Shown: positions 1 to 10,272 of the stretch, piece by piece
Layout: every line of letters begins with the position of its first letter
Position numbering within the stretch: position 1 is the first letter of the stretch
Position numbers and translations under genes: made by a program
Notes under the pieces: model-generated
What the model was told of the DNA's origin: nothing
The model's database searches: none
What the model saw: only the letters and a program-made list of their open reading frames with translations
Assembly (NCBI GenBank): GCA_963969395.1
Contig: OZ017800.1
Span: 12,308,479-12,372,478 of the forward strand
From: Pseudoscleropodium purum
Taxonomy: Eukaryota; Streptophyta; Bryopsida; Hypnales; Brachytheciaceae
Length of the DNA stretch: 64,000 nucleotides
Reading direction: 5' to 3'

Positions 1-544
1 AATATCAATATGGGGTAGATGGAATTAAAATGCACTAATCCAATAGGAAGATTGTTCTACAAAGTAAATCAAACCACGCAAATTTATTTTTTTTGGAAAA
101 AATGCAAAGCATGCATTGAAAAATGAATCATGCAAGTCGTTTTTTCCAAGAACATGCTGTAATTGCCAGAAAAACTAGAATGTCCATAACTTCCTCATAA
201 CAAATCCAAATGAAATTAATCAAAGCTTTCCAGATAGACAAAAATTTAATCTATGAGAAAAAAAATTCCGCAGAAAAAATTCAAAGTATGCCGAAAATTT
301 TTTGGTTGACCGAACTGCCTCTTGTCCACTATTTTGAGCTTATTTGGGCATAATTTTTGTTCCCATACACCTATTGAAAAAAAATTATATTTCCATGAAG
401 CTTATCAATTTTTTTCTCTGAAAAAAGGCATTGTGAAAAATCTGGACGAAAATTCAGCCCGTACATACTTGCCCCAAAATGCATTTGTCTCCCTTAGGAA
501 CAATGGGACTTTTTGAATTCATAACTCCCAAACCCCCAAACTCC
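1..544. other. Non-coding AT-rich flank
   Basis: AT-rich DNA with poly-A and poly-T runs and no convincing coding frame. The stretch around 180-240 ('tgtccataacttcctcat' and what follows) resembles sequence near 30.63 kb, so it is probably an old dispersed repeat. I see no gene here. Confidence 0.6.
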
Positions 545-887
545 TTCAAAGGTGTCATGATTCGACTTTGGACACTTGGACGGGGACGTTGGGCTGGGAC
601 TCAGGGATTCAAGAAACCAAAAACATTCTAAAGTTGCATTACCAAGAAATCATTTCCAGTTGTATGCACCTTAAACTTTAAAAATGAAAGTAATACGTAG
701 GTCATAAAAAGAGCATTTTTATTTCATATGTGTCGCACAATATGGTATTGAAAAATTGGACAAAGTCAACAATGTAATCAAACAAAGTTCCACACATATA
801 ATAGTAGCTAAAAAGATAAAAACTAGCAGCCTTTACATAGCTATATATTTACATTTTTCCAAATGCTTGAAGTACGCAAAAGTGCAC

Positions 888-3098
888 TTAGTCCAAGTGA
901 ACTGGGCTATTTGCGGTACCACTTGTACCGGCCTCGGTGTCATGCGTCCCGGACATTGGAATATCATCTTCATTGGAGTCCAAACGAAGTCGCCGCATTG
1001 CACCGCGTGTTCGTCTTGCTGGTCCATCCTCCTCCAGTAGGCCCCTCAGAATTTGAGATTGTTGAAGTTCTTGAAGAGCTATACGAGTTCCCGGACTGTG
1101 TTCTTCTAGTAAGAAGTCTACAGCATCATTTTTGAATTGCTCTCTCCATTCAGATTCAGACATCATCACTCTTTCTCGTGCGGTAGGAGGTACATATTCA
1201 CCAGGATCCACAAGTTGAACTCCGTCGTCATCGGTGATACGTTGTCCGTCGTTGCCCCAAATCCAACCCTTTGGATGTGGTCCAAATCGAAATTGATGCT
1301 CATTTCCATCCCAATAGCCATTGAAGCATTGGTAGAAGAAATTTCTTCTTCCTTCACTAATAGCGTCCGTGCCTTTAATCAAATTGTGGTACACATGAAC
1401 AACTTCAGTTGGGTTTGATTCCCATCCCCAGTTGTTGGAAAGCCCAGAGACCTCTAAAGAGTGATACTTATAACGCCAATTCCAAATGAGGTCTTCTCCC
1501 CATTTCTGTGGATGATCTGGAGTATTCATTACATCAAATTCCCAGCTTGGCGGCATATGCTCGTACAAGCCAAATAGCTTGTACAAACGCTCATGGAAAG
1601 GAGCCTTGCAAAGTACGCAACGCCTTCGATTGACCATTAATGCAATCAAACAAATTGGATGATACAAATGCTCACATGTGCCCAATTGGAATCCACCTTC
1701 GGGGCCAAAGGCATTCAAACACATTGGACATTGTGTACCATCGAACACAAAGCTCGGTGGTTTTGGCCACAACAATGTACTCGGTTTAGTCACATGGGCA
1801 GACCTTTCATTTTCAAAATCCCACCCATTTCGAGGCCAATCAATGATGGTCTGATTTCCAACTCCAACTTTGGTCTCCATTTTGTCCGAGAATAACTCAT
1901 CCATTAGTTCCCATGATGTTAAGCCAAAAACACGTTCTTGATTGTGCACTGTATAATGATTGGCAATTTTCTTCAATTCTGCTCCCATTTGTCGGTTCTT
2001 GTCCACAGTAAATACACACGCCAACTTCCACTCATAATACTGTGACACCAATGCATCCAAATGTTTCTGGAGCTCGACATTTTTTCCACGAAGCACTTCT
2101 AGCTCTTCGGCACCTGCAGTAAAGTGAGACGGGTGACCAGCTTTGTGCAGACCTTCACCAACGTGGCCTTCGCTGAATACATTACCAGCTTGTAGAACTC
2201 TTGTAAGGCGGGCAATTTCTTGGGACTGTCGGTCAATGACGTCGTTCTTTTGTTGGATCTCGACCTTCAACTTGTGAGTGTCTTCTAACAAGTTTTGAAT
2301 TTCCTTTCTTTTTTCGTTGAGGTTACTCTTCAAGGCTGGGATTGTATCTTCTTCATTTTCGACAGCTTCATTTGGTAGCCGAAGATCTTCTACTTCCATT
2401 GAATCTTGTAGTCGGTCATTTAAAACTGCTTCCAAGACAACTTCTTCTGTGCTCATTTCCTTCTCCCTTCTTCTTTTCACTCGATGTTCCACTCTATTAC
2501 CTAGAGCACGCGGTGGAGTGCGCGTCCCGTCGGAGTCATCATCAGGAGAAGAGTCACTGGTTACATATGTGTTAGGGGGCAACTCAGTCAGTGGCCTCAC
2601 GAACCCCAATCCGCCGTTAGGGTACCTTCGCACACCCATTGGAATCAATCCATTGGTGGGATGAGGAACTTTTTTTTTGGAACCTCTCTCCTTGATGGTT
2701 GACCAATCCACCCTCTTCCCTAGCTTGACCTCTGCATGTACCCCTCTTGCAATGAAAAGGTTAATTTCATTGCGTTCCACCGTTGGTCTATCGTATAACA
2801 CTTGATAGACTTCAATGCAACGATTCTTAAATGCGTCGTCGGTACAGAACCTCAAATTGGCCTTGTGGAAGCGACGGTGATAGTTGTGCCGGGCTATGGG
2901 AAAAGACTTGCCAATGTGGCACCATTCAATGTAATTGGCACAAGTGTCCATATTCCATGGATCAGGTTCATCTTCCCATCCCCTGAATGCCAACTTCAAC
3001 GGATTGTTTAAAACGTTCATCCGTTTCCGTTGCTTCTGTCCAGTCCTCTTTCTTGTTCTGTCTCGTTCGGCCTTCGTCATCTTCACTGCAGGGTCCAT
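888..3098 (-). CDS. RING-H2 / coiled-coil protein carried by the hAT-like element
   Basis: A single uninterrupted frame of 736 residues. I chose the ATG at 3098; the frame continues 17 codons upstream to a GTG without another ATG. The N-terminus is very basic (many K/R in the first 30 residues). A charged coiled coil follows at about residues 255-300. A RING-H2-type zinc module begins near residue 457 with spacing C-x2-C-x14-C-x-H-x2-H-x2-C-x10-C-x2-C, the C3H2C3 pattern of E3 ubiquitin ligases. After it comes a Trp-rich region with several W/Y/F clusters and a charged C-terminus. It lies head-to-head with the transposase gene across 2.6 kb of repeats, which suggests it belongs to the transposon. 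By family knowledge RING-H2 proteins are often ubiquitin ligases, but whether this one ligates ubiquitin, helps transposition or was captured from the host is inference. I do not recognise a named family. No frameshift or stop was seen, in contrast to the transposase. Confidence 0.75.
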   Translation of the reverse strand: MDPAVKMTKAERDRTRKRTGQKQRKRMNVLNNPLKLAFRGWEDEPDPWNMDTCANYIEWCHIGKSFPIARHNYHRRFHKANLRFCTDDAFKNRCIEVYQVLYDRPTVERNEINLFIARGVHAEVKLGKRVDWSTIKERGSKKKVPHPTNGLIPMGVRRYPNGGLGFVRPLTELPPNTYVTSDSSPDDDSDGTRTPPRALGNRVEHRVKRRREKEMSTEEVVLEAVLNDRLQDSMEVEDLRLPNEAVENEEDTIPALKSNLNEKRKEIQNLLEDTHKLKVEIQQKNDVIDRQSQEIARLTRVLQAGNVFSEGHVGEGLHKAGHPSHFTAGAEELEVLRGKNVELQKHLDALVSQYYEWKLACVFTVDKNRQMGAELKKIANHYTVHNQERVFGLTSWELMDELFSDKMETKVGVGNQTIIDWPRNGWDFENERSAHVTKPSTLLWPKPPSFVFDGTQCPMCLNAFGPEGGFQLGTCEHLYHPICLIALMVNRRRCVLCKAPFHERLYKLFGLYEHMPPSWEFDVMNTPDHPQKWGEDLIWNWRYKYHSLEVSGLSNNWGWESNPTEVVHVYHNLIKGTDAISEGRRNFFYQCFNGYWDGNEHQFRFGPHPKGWIWGNDGQRITDDDGVQLVDPGEYVPPTARERVMMSESEWREQFKNDAVDFLLEEHSPGTRIALQELQQSQILRGLLEEDGPARRTRGAMRRLRLDSNEDDIPMSGTHDTEAGTSGTANSPVHLD

Positions 3099-3204
3099 CA
3101 CACGGCGGTTTGGGTTGAAGTAAAGAGCGTAATATAAAAAGGACCTCACAAGGACGCCTAGGCAACCAGCTTAGAGCTGGAGCACACAGGAGTTTGTGAG
3201 GCAG

Positions 3205-3365
3205 TTGCTAAAAGGGCGGGGACGCACATATATACTGCTGGTCCGTGCTGTCAGGGCGGGGACGTACTCGATGTCAGGGCGAGGACGTACTCAAAATAGG
3301 CGGGGACGTTTCTGCCCTGGGCGGGGACGTAGTTGTCCAAGGCAAGGACGTACTCGTCGCTGGCG
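3205..3365 (+). repeat. Array of GGGCGGGGACGT-type motifs, left of the central spacer
   Basis: About six to seven imperfect copies of a GC-rich 12-15-mer (core GGGCGGGGACGT, often followed by ACTC), in G-rich orientation on the plus strand. It sits immediately upstream of the minus-strand RING gene. The same motif recurs in the opposite orientation upstream of the transposase (4955-5480) and near the right end of the element (9955-10090). hAT transposases bind clustered subterminal motifs, so these are candidate transposase-binding sites or promoter elements (inference). Confidence 0.75.
3229..3236 (-). promoter_or_regulatory. TATA-like box of the RING-H2 gene
   Basis: On the minus strand the sequence GTATATATG lies about 130 bp upstream of the chosen ATG (3098) and directly beside the GC-rich motif array. 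The position is reasonable for a core promoter. This is read from sequence only. Confidence 0.4.
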
Positions 3366-3679
3366 GTAGGTGGAGAAAATTAGAATAAAAAAAAAAGATT
3401 TTGGAAGATTTACCTTGTACCTTGCATTTAATGTCACTCATCTTTTATTTCATGTGAGTTGTCAAAGACCCGTGAAGCTCCCATCATCCAAGAGAAAAAT
3501 AAATTAACATTACTAATAGTTAAAAGGATAAATAAAAAAAATTGTTAAACCCTAAACCCTTAGCCTAAATCCTGAACCATTTCACAGCACAATAAAAAAT
3601 GCTCACATTTCATTCAATTTCAACCCTTGTATGATGAGTCCAACAAATTTTCATTTGATTCTCAAACATTTTTATATCC

Positions 3680-4260
3680 CCATATATGGTAATTCCGTTA
3701 TTTTCTTCATTTGTTTCTATAGCTTATATCCCGTTGTTAAATTATTCCAATTTTTTATTTATTTGAGTCTCTCTTTTGTTTATAACCCCACATATGGTTA
3801 ATCCAATTTTTTATTTATTCAAGTCTCTCTTTTGTTTATGTCCCCCCATATGGTTAATCCAATTTTTTATTTATTCAAGTCTCTTGTTTGTTTATGTCCC
3901 CTCATATGGTTAATTCAATTTTTTATTTATTTGAGTCTCTCGTTTGTTTATGTCCCCTCATATGGTTAATTCAATTTTTTATTTATTTGAGTCTCTCGTT
4001 TGTTTATGTCCCCTCATATGGTTAATCCAATTTTTTTATTTATTTGAGTCTCTCTTTTGTTTATAACCCCTCATATGGTTAATCCAAATTTTTATTTATT
4101 TGAGTCTCTCTTTTGTTTATGTCCCCTTTCTTGGTTAGTCCAATTTGTTATTTATTTGAGTCTCTCTTTTGTTTATCTCCCCCCCCCTATACGGTTATTC
4201 CAATTTTTTGCCCATTTGTTTGTCTAACTTATTTATCTACCCTCATATGATTATTTCAGT
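3680..4260. repeat. AT-rich tandem repeat, about 56-bp unit, about 10 copies
   Basis: A unit built around CATATGGTTAATCCAATTTT and GAGTCTCTCTTTTGTTTAT repeats with a regular period. The landmark CATATGG occurs at 3791, 3847, 3903, 3959, 4015 and 4072, giving periods of 56, 56, 56, 56 and 57. Outer copies are more diverged. It lies midway between the two divergent genes. Confidence 0.9.
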
Positions 4261-4954
4261 ATTTTTTTATTTGGTTCTCTGAATTATTTATCTCCCCTTA
4301 CATGATTATTCGATTATTTTTTTCATTTCATTCTCTAACTCATCTGTCTCACCTCACATTTTTATCCCGAAATTTCTTTCATTTGATTCTGTAACTTATA
4401 TGTCTTCCTCCATGTGATGCATCTCGTAGTTATTTTTTTTGGTTCTCTAACTTCTTCATGTACCTTCATTTCGATAAACCGTTCATTTCTTACACCCATA
4501 TATTCTACCATTTTTTTATTCTCTCATTTCTTCCTTCCATTTTTGTGCCACTTTTTAAATGTATAGCCTTCCTTTTAAAAAACCGGTTGCAATGTCTCTC
4601 TATGGATTCTACATATTTCTGTCCAATCCTTAATGTTGTTGCAATTCTCTTTGTCATTTTTTTCCAATTCACGCGTAATTTATTTGATGTTTTCTGTTTT
4701 TGACGAATTCAACGTTTCTTCAATTGATTTGTTATACACAATTTCTTAAATACTAAAACCGCATTTTTTGTAGCATCTATCTTTGATATTTAGAATGATG
4801 TAGTGAATGAGTAATTAATGCTTGAATACTTCATATCTTAGGAAATCTGCAAAAATGGGGGGTAGCTGTAGAGTGCAAGTACAAGTATTTGAAATGTCTT
4901 CCCTCGAAGGTTTTGAGGAGGGAAACCCAAAACTGATTTGAATCTCTCCCCTGC
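4261..4954. other. Pyrimidine-rich non-coding spacer inside the element
   Basis: T/C-rich on the plus strand, continuing as a decayed form of the upstream tandem repeat and then becoming unique. An 81-codon open frame at 4458-4703 is low-complexity (F, I and L rich) and has no supporting feature. No gene is called. Confidence 0.5.
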
Positions 4955-5480
4955 CTAGCGTCCCCGCGAGTACGTCCCCGCCCATACAAAAATACGTCCC
5001 TGCCCCAACGTCCCCGCCCTGAAGTCCCTGCCCGAACGCCTTGACGTGTGGAATCGGGAGTGCGGGAGTCGGGAGTCCCTGAGTCCCCGCCCTAGCGTCC
5101 CCGCCCTGACGTCTTCGCTCGAATGCCTTCTGGGGCGGGAGTGCGGGAGTCGGGAGTCCCTGAGTCCCCGCCCTAGCGTCCCCGCCCCGACAAGTACGTC
5201 CCTGCCTTGACGTCTTCGCCCGAACGCCTTCTAGGGCGGGAGTCGGGAGTGCGGGAGTCCCCGCTTTAGCGTCCCCGCCCTGTCAAGTACGTCCCCGCCC
5301 TGACGTCTTCACCCGAACGCCTTCTGGGGCGGGAGTCGGGAGTCGGGAGTGCGGGAGTCGGGAGTCCCTGAGTCCCCGCCCTAGCGTCCCCACCCTAACA
5401 AGTACGTCCCCGCCTCTCCCTAGTACGTCCCCGCCCCTCTCTAGTACGTCCCCGCCCTTGTATAGTACGTCCGCGCCTTT
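4955..5480 (-). repeat. Array of ACGTCCCCGCCC motifs upstream of the transposase
   Basis: More than fifteen copies of the complement of the 3205-3365 motif (core ACGTCCCCGCCC), so the two arrays face each other across the AT-rich centre. Within it a larger unit of roughly 90-110 bp, containing CGGGAGTCGGGAGTCCCTGA followed by the motif and a GACGTCTTC block, repeats about four times between 5045 and 5400. The array ends about 30 bp before a TATA box. Confidence 0.85.
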
Positions 5481-5510
5481 ACGTGGAGTTCTACCAGCCA
5501 CCAGGAGGGA

Positions 5511-5518
5511 GTATATAA
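5511..5518 (+). promoter_or_regulatory. TATA box of the hAT transposase gene
   Basis: GTATATAAGG lies directly downstream of the GC-rich array and about 230 bp upstream of the first ATG (5744). The arrangement of array, then TATA, then gene mirrors that of the divergent RING gene. Confidence 0.55.
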
Positions 5519-5743
5519 GGACGAGTAGGCAGAACTAAAGGCACGTTTTCCCCTGGACCTCATCATTCTCGGACCTCTCAGAGCTCCTTGATAGAGTTTA
5601 TTGGGTGGAAAGCGGCCTTGGTTCTCGGCTGAGGTGATGTAAAAATCAGTTCAAGTAGGGAACCGACGCTAACTACTTTTACAGGTACAAAGTTGTAGAA
5701 GACAATACAAGCACAAGTGAGGAGTTCCAACTTGTAAGTTGTG

Positions 5744-8700
5744 ATGGTGACAAATCGAAAAACCACAAGAGAGTGGGAACCGTGGTATGATTTCTCTATT
5801 GATGGATCTAAAGTCACATGTGTCTTTTGTGGCAGGACAACGGCTTACAAACGGGAGCGTGCTTTTGCACACTACAGTTATAAAGCAAAAAGTGAGCGAG
5901 CAGTGTGTTCCAAAATACCTCGAGTGGTGAGACATAAATTTGCCAACTGCGCTGGATTTGTTCCACAACGCACAAATTTGGAGGACCCACATGACGGTGA
6001 ATCAATTCCGAGCAATCCATCCGTAGCAGCTCCAAATGTTGCCACGGAAAATATAAACGAACATGCTCGGAATGAAGGAGAAAGAGGGGGAAGAAGGCGT
6101 TTGGAGGTTCTAAATGAAAATGAAGACCAACTACCAACATCAAACAGTGAAGCAGCATCGAATTTCACAAGATCAAGATCATTACGTCAACAACAAATGG
6201 TAGATGCCTTCAACATTGCAAAGAGGAAAGAGTTGGATGAAAAGTGGGCAAGCTTTTTTTATGAGGCAAATGTACCCTTCAACATTACAAGAAATCCTGC
6301 TTTCATTGAGGCAGTCAAGGCAACTTCTTTGGCACGATTTGAATATTCTCCACCTTCGTACCACCAATTGAGAACAAACTTGATTGAACCGAAGAAGCTA
6401 CAAATTGAGAATGAGATATCTGCAAAAACAAGTTTTGCAGTAAAAAATTATGGGGTAACGATTTGCACGGATGGTTGGGACGATGTAAATCGACGGCCTC
6501 TCATGAATGTCATGATGTCATGTCCCGCAGGTGATGTGTTTATGGGGTCCATCGACACTACAGGGTAGAACAAGACAATGGTCTATATAGCAGACCAATT
6601 GAAAACCTTCATCGAGAAAGTGGGTCCCAATAATGTAACTCAAATTTGTACAGACAATGCGAGTAACATGCTCGGTGCAATGGATGACGTAGTTTGCACA
6701 TATCCGCACATCTTTAAGCAAGGGTACGCGGCACATGCACTGGATTTGTTGCTTGAAGATTGGGCCAAGTTGCCGGATTTCAAAGATTTAATAGCAAGGG
6801 CAAAGACAGTGTGCAATTATATAAAAAATCACCATGCAACAATGTCAACTTTCCGGGAGTTGAGTCCAAACTTGCAGCTTGTAGTACCGGCTGAAACTCG
6901 TTTTGCTTCGCACTTTCTCATGTTGCAACGACTGGTGACACTAAAACCTGTCTTGGAGCAGTTGGGAGGACAACCACGAGTCCAAAATTATGTTGCAGCA
7001 CTTCGGAATAGGCAAAACGGACCACAGAACCGGAGGGACGCAATGTGCGTACTGAATACCATTGATGATTTAACATTTTGGCAGAGGTGTAAAAATTACG
7101 TGTCCATTGTGGAAGACGTTTTGAAGGCCTTGCGTGTGTTTGATGGACGGGAACCAGCTATGGGCAAGGCATGGATCACAATGCACAGGTTGCGACGACA
7201 TGTTTTTCAGCTCAGAGAGGGTCCTTTCTTCCTTCCGGATCACCTAGCTACGGTCATGGAAGAGACATTTGAAGAGAGGTGGAACATGTTTTTTACCGAC
7301 GTGCACTATGCTGGGGCATTGTTGAATCCTTATATCAAGGACAACCCAGCTCTAAGGGAAGATGGAACGGCCCTTCGTGCACTACATTGGGTTGTTCAAA
7401 AAATGAAGGATGTGGTGGGTGTGCGTTTTGATGACGTCATACAAGAATATGTGCAATATGTGGAGGGTGAAGGACCCTATAGTCCTGACGCATCACTGGA
7501 CATTTGGGAAGCAAAGTTACTTCCACATCGATGGTGGAAAGCAATTGGAGATTGCTTCTTGTCCAAAATTGCGAAGCGTGTTTTAGCCCTTACATGTTCA
7601 GCATCGTCTTGTGAACGAAATTTCAGTATGTATTCCTTCGTCCACAACAGGAACAGAAATCGTCTAGCAGTGGAGAAGGCTGAGACTTTGGTGTACATTT
7701 ATACCAACAGTCGCGTCCTTCGTCAAAAACCTGGAGCAGATCCAGTTCGTTGGTATGATTTGAACAACGTATCAGAGGATTCGGATCCGGATGAATTTGG
7801 ACCCATTCCAGTCGATGAACCTAACCGCCATCGAGAATTTGATGCTATGCTAGCGGCAGAAGAAGAAGAAGACGACATGGAAGCGAATCGGCCACCACCT
7901 GCACCCCAAGCAAACCCACATGGTTGGAGGCGAGACATGGACCACCGCGAAGAAGCAAGAAACTATTACGGGGAAGAAGATGATATGGAAGACAACATTC
8001 GTCATGAAGCTTGGGGACCTTGGGCTCCCAATCCTCGTCTTAGTCCATCTCCTATACATCAGGAAGAACAAGAAGATGAAATTGGTAATGAAGTAGATCC
8101 TTTTGTTTTTCCTGTAGAAGAGGATGAAGCCATAGTTGGAGATGACAATGTTCAAAATGACGACAACAACAACGATGAAGACAATGATGATGACATTCCT
8201 CCACCTCAAAACAATCTTGAAAATAGAGATGATGAAAATGGTGGAAATGGAGGAAATGGCACAAACCCTACAGTTCTAGACCATGAAGGGCCTATTGAGG
8301 ATGCTCCGATGATTGTAAGCGACAACAGACTGGGCGGACCTAACAACGTCAACGCAGATGTACATAGACATTTGAGAGCGAGCCTCGAAAATACAAGGAC
8401 AAGCGAGACCATCGACATAATTGAACCAATTGGTAATATTCCGAGGCTATTTGATGTCCAACGTGTACGGAACAGAGGAGGCGCTCGAGGAGTCTATCGT
8501 ATCCATCCACCCTCTTCTGTAGCAATTCCTAGTACAATGCAAGAGCATCGTACGTTTGTGCCCCCTCGGCAACATTCTTCTCCGAATATATCTGGAAATT
8601 CCAATCCCAAATCTTTTCAAGAAGGGTTACGTTCAGTGGGAGATGGAAATGTCGTAGTGGATAATGCTCCCAATATCGGAGCAGATGGTAGACCCTCTGA

Positions 8701-9256
8701 AAGCACTGTAGTCTATGCGGTGGGTCAATATACTACTCGCGGTTCTGGTGGTCGTGGTGGTCGTGGTGGTCGTAGTGGTCGTGGAGGAAGAAACAATGAT
8801 GGAGACTACGGAGACACAGTGTCAATAGCTCGCAAACGTCCGCATCGTGGAGTCGGAGTCAGGTTAGTTGAGCAACAAGTATTGCCATTTTTGCAGACTT
8901 ATACTCCGGGACCTACATCCTCAACCCCAGCATTTGTGATTCTTGGAGGCCCAGTTATAAATTCTGATGCGGAGGACCCAGATGCTAGAAGACACAAAAT
9001 GTTGCGGTTGAACCGTAGTGGTGGAAATAGAATCACGGAGGTCCGCAATGAGAACTCAGAGTTTGAAGGTCAACAAATAGACGGAGATGAACATGTTGGA
9101 AGTGAAGATTGTGCAGACGGGGATGATGAGTACGACGAGGACTGTGACGAAGCCCCGGATGACGACAATTTGCTCATTCGCCATGTTGAGCGAGCAGGCC
9201 CTTCTACTCAAGCAGTTTGCCGATCAAGTCGTTTCAAAGATGTAGGCGAACCATGA
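5744..9256 (+). pseudogene. hAT-family transposase with one in-frame TAG
   Basis: The frame is open for 1,170 codons from the ATG at 5744 to a TGA, except for a TAG at 6566-6568 (codon 275). N-terminus: BED-like zinc-binding segment (CVFCGRTTAYKRERAFAHY), W-rich as usual. Next comes an RNase H-like transposase core with CTDGWDD at about residues 240-246 (first catalytic Asp) and ICTDNASNM around residue 304 (second Asp). The hAT dimerisation segment (SASSCERNFS, with NRNRNRL and the following helix) ends near residue 665. About 490 more residues follow: Asp/Glu/Asn-rich blocks, a GGRGGRGGRSGRGGR stretch, then another acidic block. The TAG falls between the two catalytic Asp residues inside a well-conserved region, so without readthrough only an inactive 274-residue fragment is made. 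The nearest GT-AG pair that could remove it is only about 33 bp apart, too short for an intron. The rest shows no decay, so the stop is recent or a sequencing error. Confidence 0.85.
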
Positions 9257-9944
9257 GCACACGTAGGACATGTAGGCAATTCTTAAAATGACCTATGTGT
9301 AAAGAATGAGTAGTAAGTTGTGAGGTAACAATATGACAGGAGCACAAGTTGACAAAGTCTGGAAGTCTCATTTTCATAGTCATGTTATCGGATTATGTAT
9401 GGACGAAATCCCAGATTATTTGTGTTTTTCGCAAAGAAACATGCATATATATTGCTTGTAGCTTGATGTTGTGTGATGCATTTGAATTATCTTGTCCATA
9501 GCCATGACTTTGTAAGAGGAAACTCAGGAAAGTGAAATGTATTAATTTCTCATGAAATGAATAATTTAATGAATTCATAGAATTGTAGATAATTGGAATA
9601 TAAAAGCAGTGGTGTATGTAAGCATTGACTACTTCTTTTTTTTTTCTATCAAAAGCAGGAGTTAAGGTAACCAAAGCCCAAGGGGCCATAAAAGCAATCA
9701 CTTTCTATTTTTTTTTAAAACAAGAAATAAAATTGTGTGGTCCTTTGGAGAAAAAAGAGATCATCCATAAATAGTGACTAACAATGGTTTGGTAATTAAA
9801 GTATTTTACTTTAGAGGATAACAAATGGGGCACCAAAACATTCACTCAGATATCTTTTTTGATCAAAGTAGGTAGAGTAATTAAAAGGTCAGCAAAGCAT
9901 TGTCTTTTCGGAAATAATATAGAAGACTTTAGAATAACCCCAAA
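9257..9944. other. 3' flank of the transposase, inside the element
   Basis: AT-rich DNA after the transposase stop, with several AATAAA-like stretches that could serve polyadenylation. The open frame on the opposite strand (9393-9701) has no protein-like features. No second gene is seen. Confidence 0.5.
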
Positions 9945-9954
9945 CACGCCTAGA

Positions 9955-10090
9955 CACGAATACGTCCCCGCCCATACCGAAGTACGTCCCCGCCTCATCA
10001 TGACGTCCCCGCCCAGACAAAAGTAAGTCCCTGCCTCACCATGACATCCCCGCCCAAACCTAAGTACGTCCCCGCCTCTACGTCAGCGCG
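9955..10090 (-). repeat. Right subterminal array of ACGTCCCCGCC motifs
   Basis: Six or so copies of ACGTCCCCGCC/CCATACC-type units spaced about 22-25 bp apart, in the same orientation as the 4955-5480 array. They lie about 180 bp inside the proposed right terminus, the usual place for hAT subterminal binding sites. Confidence 0.8.
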
Positions 10091-10194
10091 CTGATTGCAA
10101 CGTGGCTGGCCACGTCAAACACTTCCGGTCAGGAGTAGGGAAAATTTTGATTAGGGGCAGAATTTCCTGCCCGAAGTGTCCGCTTAGGGTTGGA

Positions 10195-10272
10195 CAAGTC
10201 CGTCCGTCCGTCCGTTTTGTCCGTCCGTCCGGGACGTCCGGTGACCCTGAAGCGTCCGATTTGACAACCCTG
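10195..10272. repeat. Right terminus of the hAT-like element (CCGTCC repeats and TIR)
   Basis: A run of GTCCGTCCGTCC, then CCGGTGACCCTGAAGCGTCC, then TTTGACAACCCTG. The 35.5-kb MITE ends with the same ordered blocks (CCGTCCGTCC, CCGATGACCCTAA, TATGACAACCCTG). The ends are therefore homologous, which identifies this as a real terminus. Confidence 0.7.

Larger units (their letters stand above)
545..10272. mobile_element. Candidate two-gene hAT-superfamily DNA transposon (about 9.7 kb)
   Basis: The interval holds a hAT transposase gene on the plus strand, a divergent RING-H2 protein gene on the minus strand, and GC-rich subterminal-type motifs (core GGGCGGGGACGT or its complement) near the right end, in the centre and, as a single copy, near the left end. 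The right end reads ...TTTGACAACCCTG (10260-10272), with CCGTCC repeats just inside it. It matches the ends of the smaller elements at 28, 35 and 38 kb. The left end is proposed at about 545, where AAAGGTGTCATGATTCGAC resembles the inverted complement of the right end only imperfectly. I found no convincing 8-bp target-site duplication, so the left boundary is uncertain, and this could be two nested or adjacent elements. The transposase has an in-frame stop, so this copy is probably not autonomous. Confidence 0.6.

Noticed and set aside
3546..3580. AAACCCTAAACCCTTAGCC, looks like telomeric repeat
   Set aside because: Only two imperfect units; a telobox-like motif in a spacer, not an interstitial telomere.
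6569..6601. A 33-bp GT-AG intron removing the TAG in the transposase
   Set aside because: Too short for plant splicing, and removal would delete conserved residues that follow the stop.
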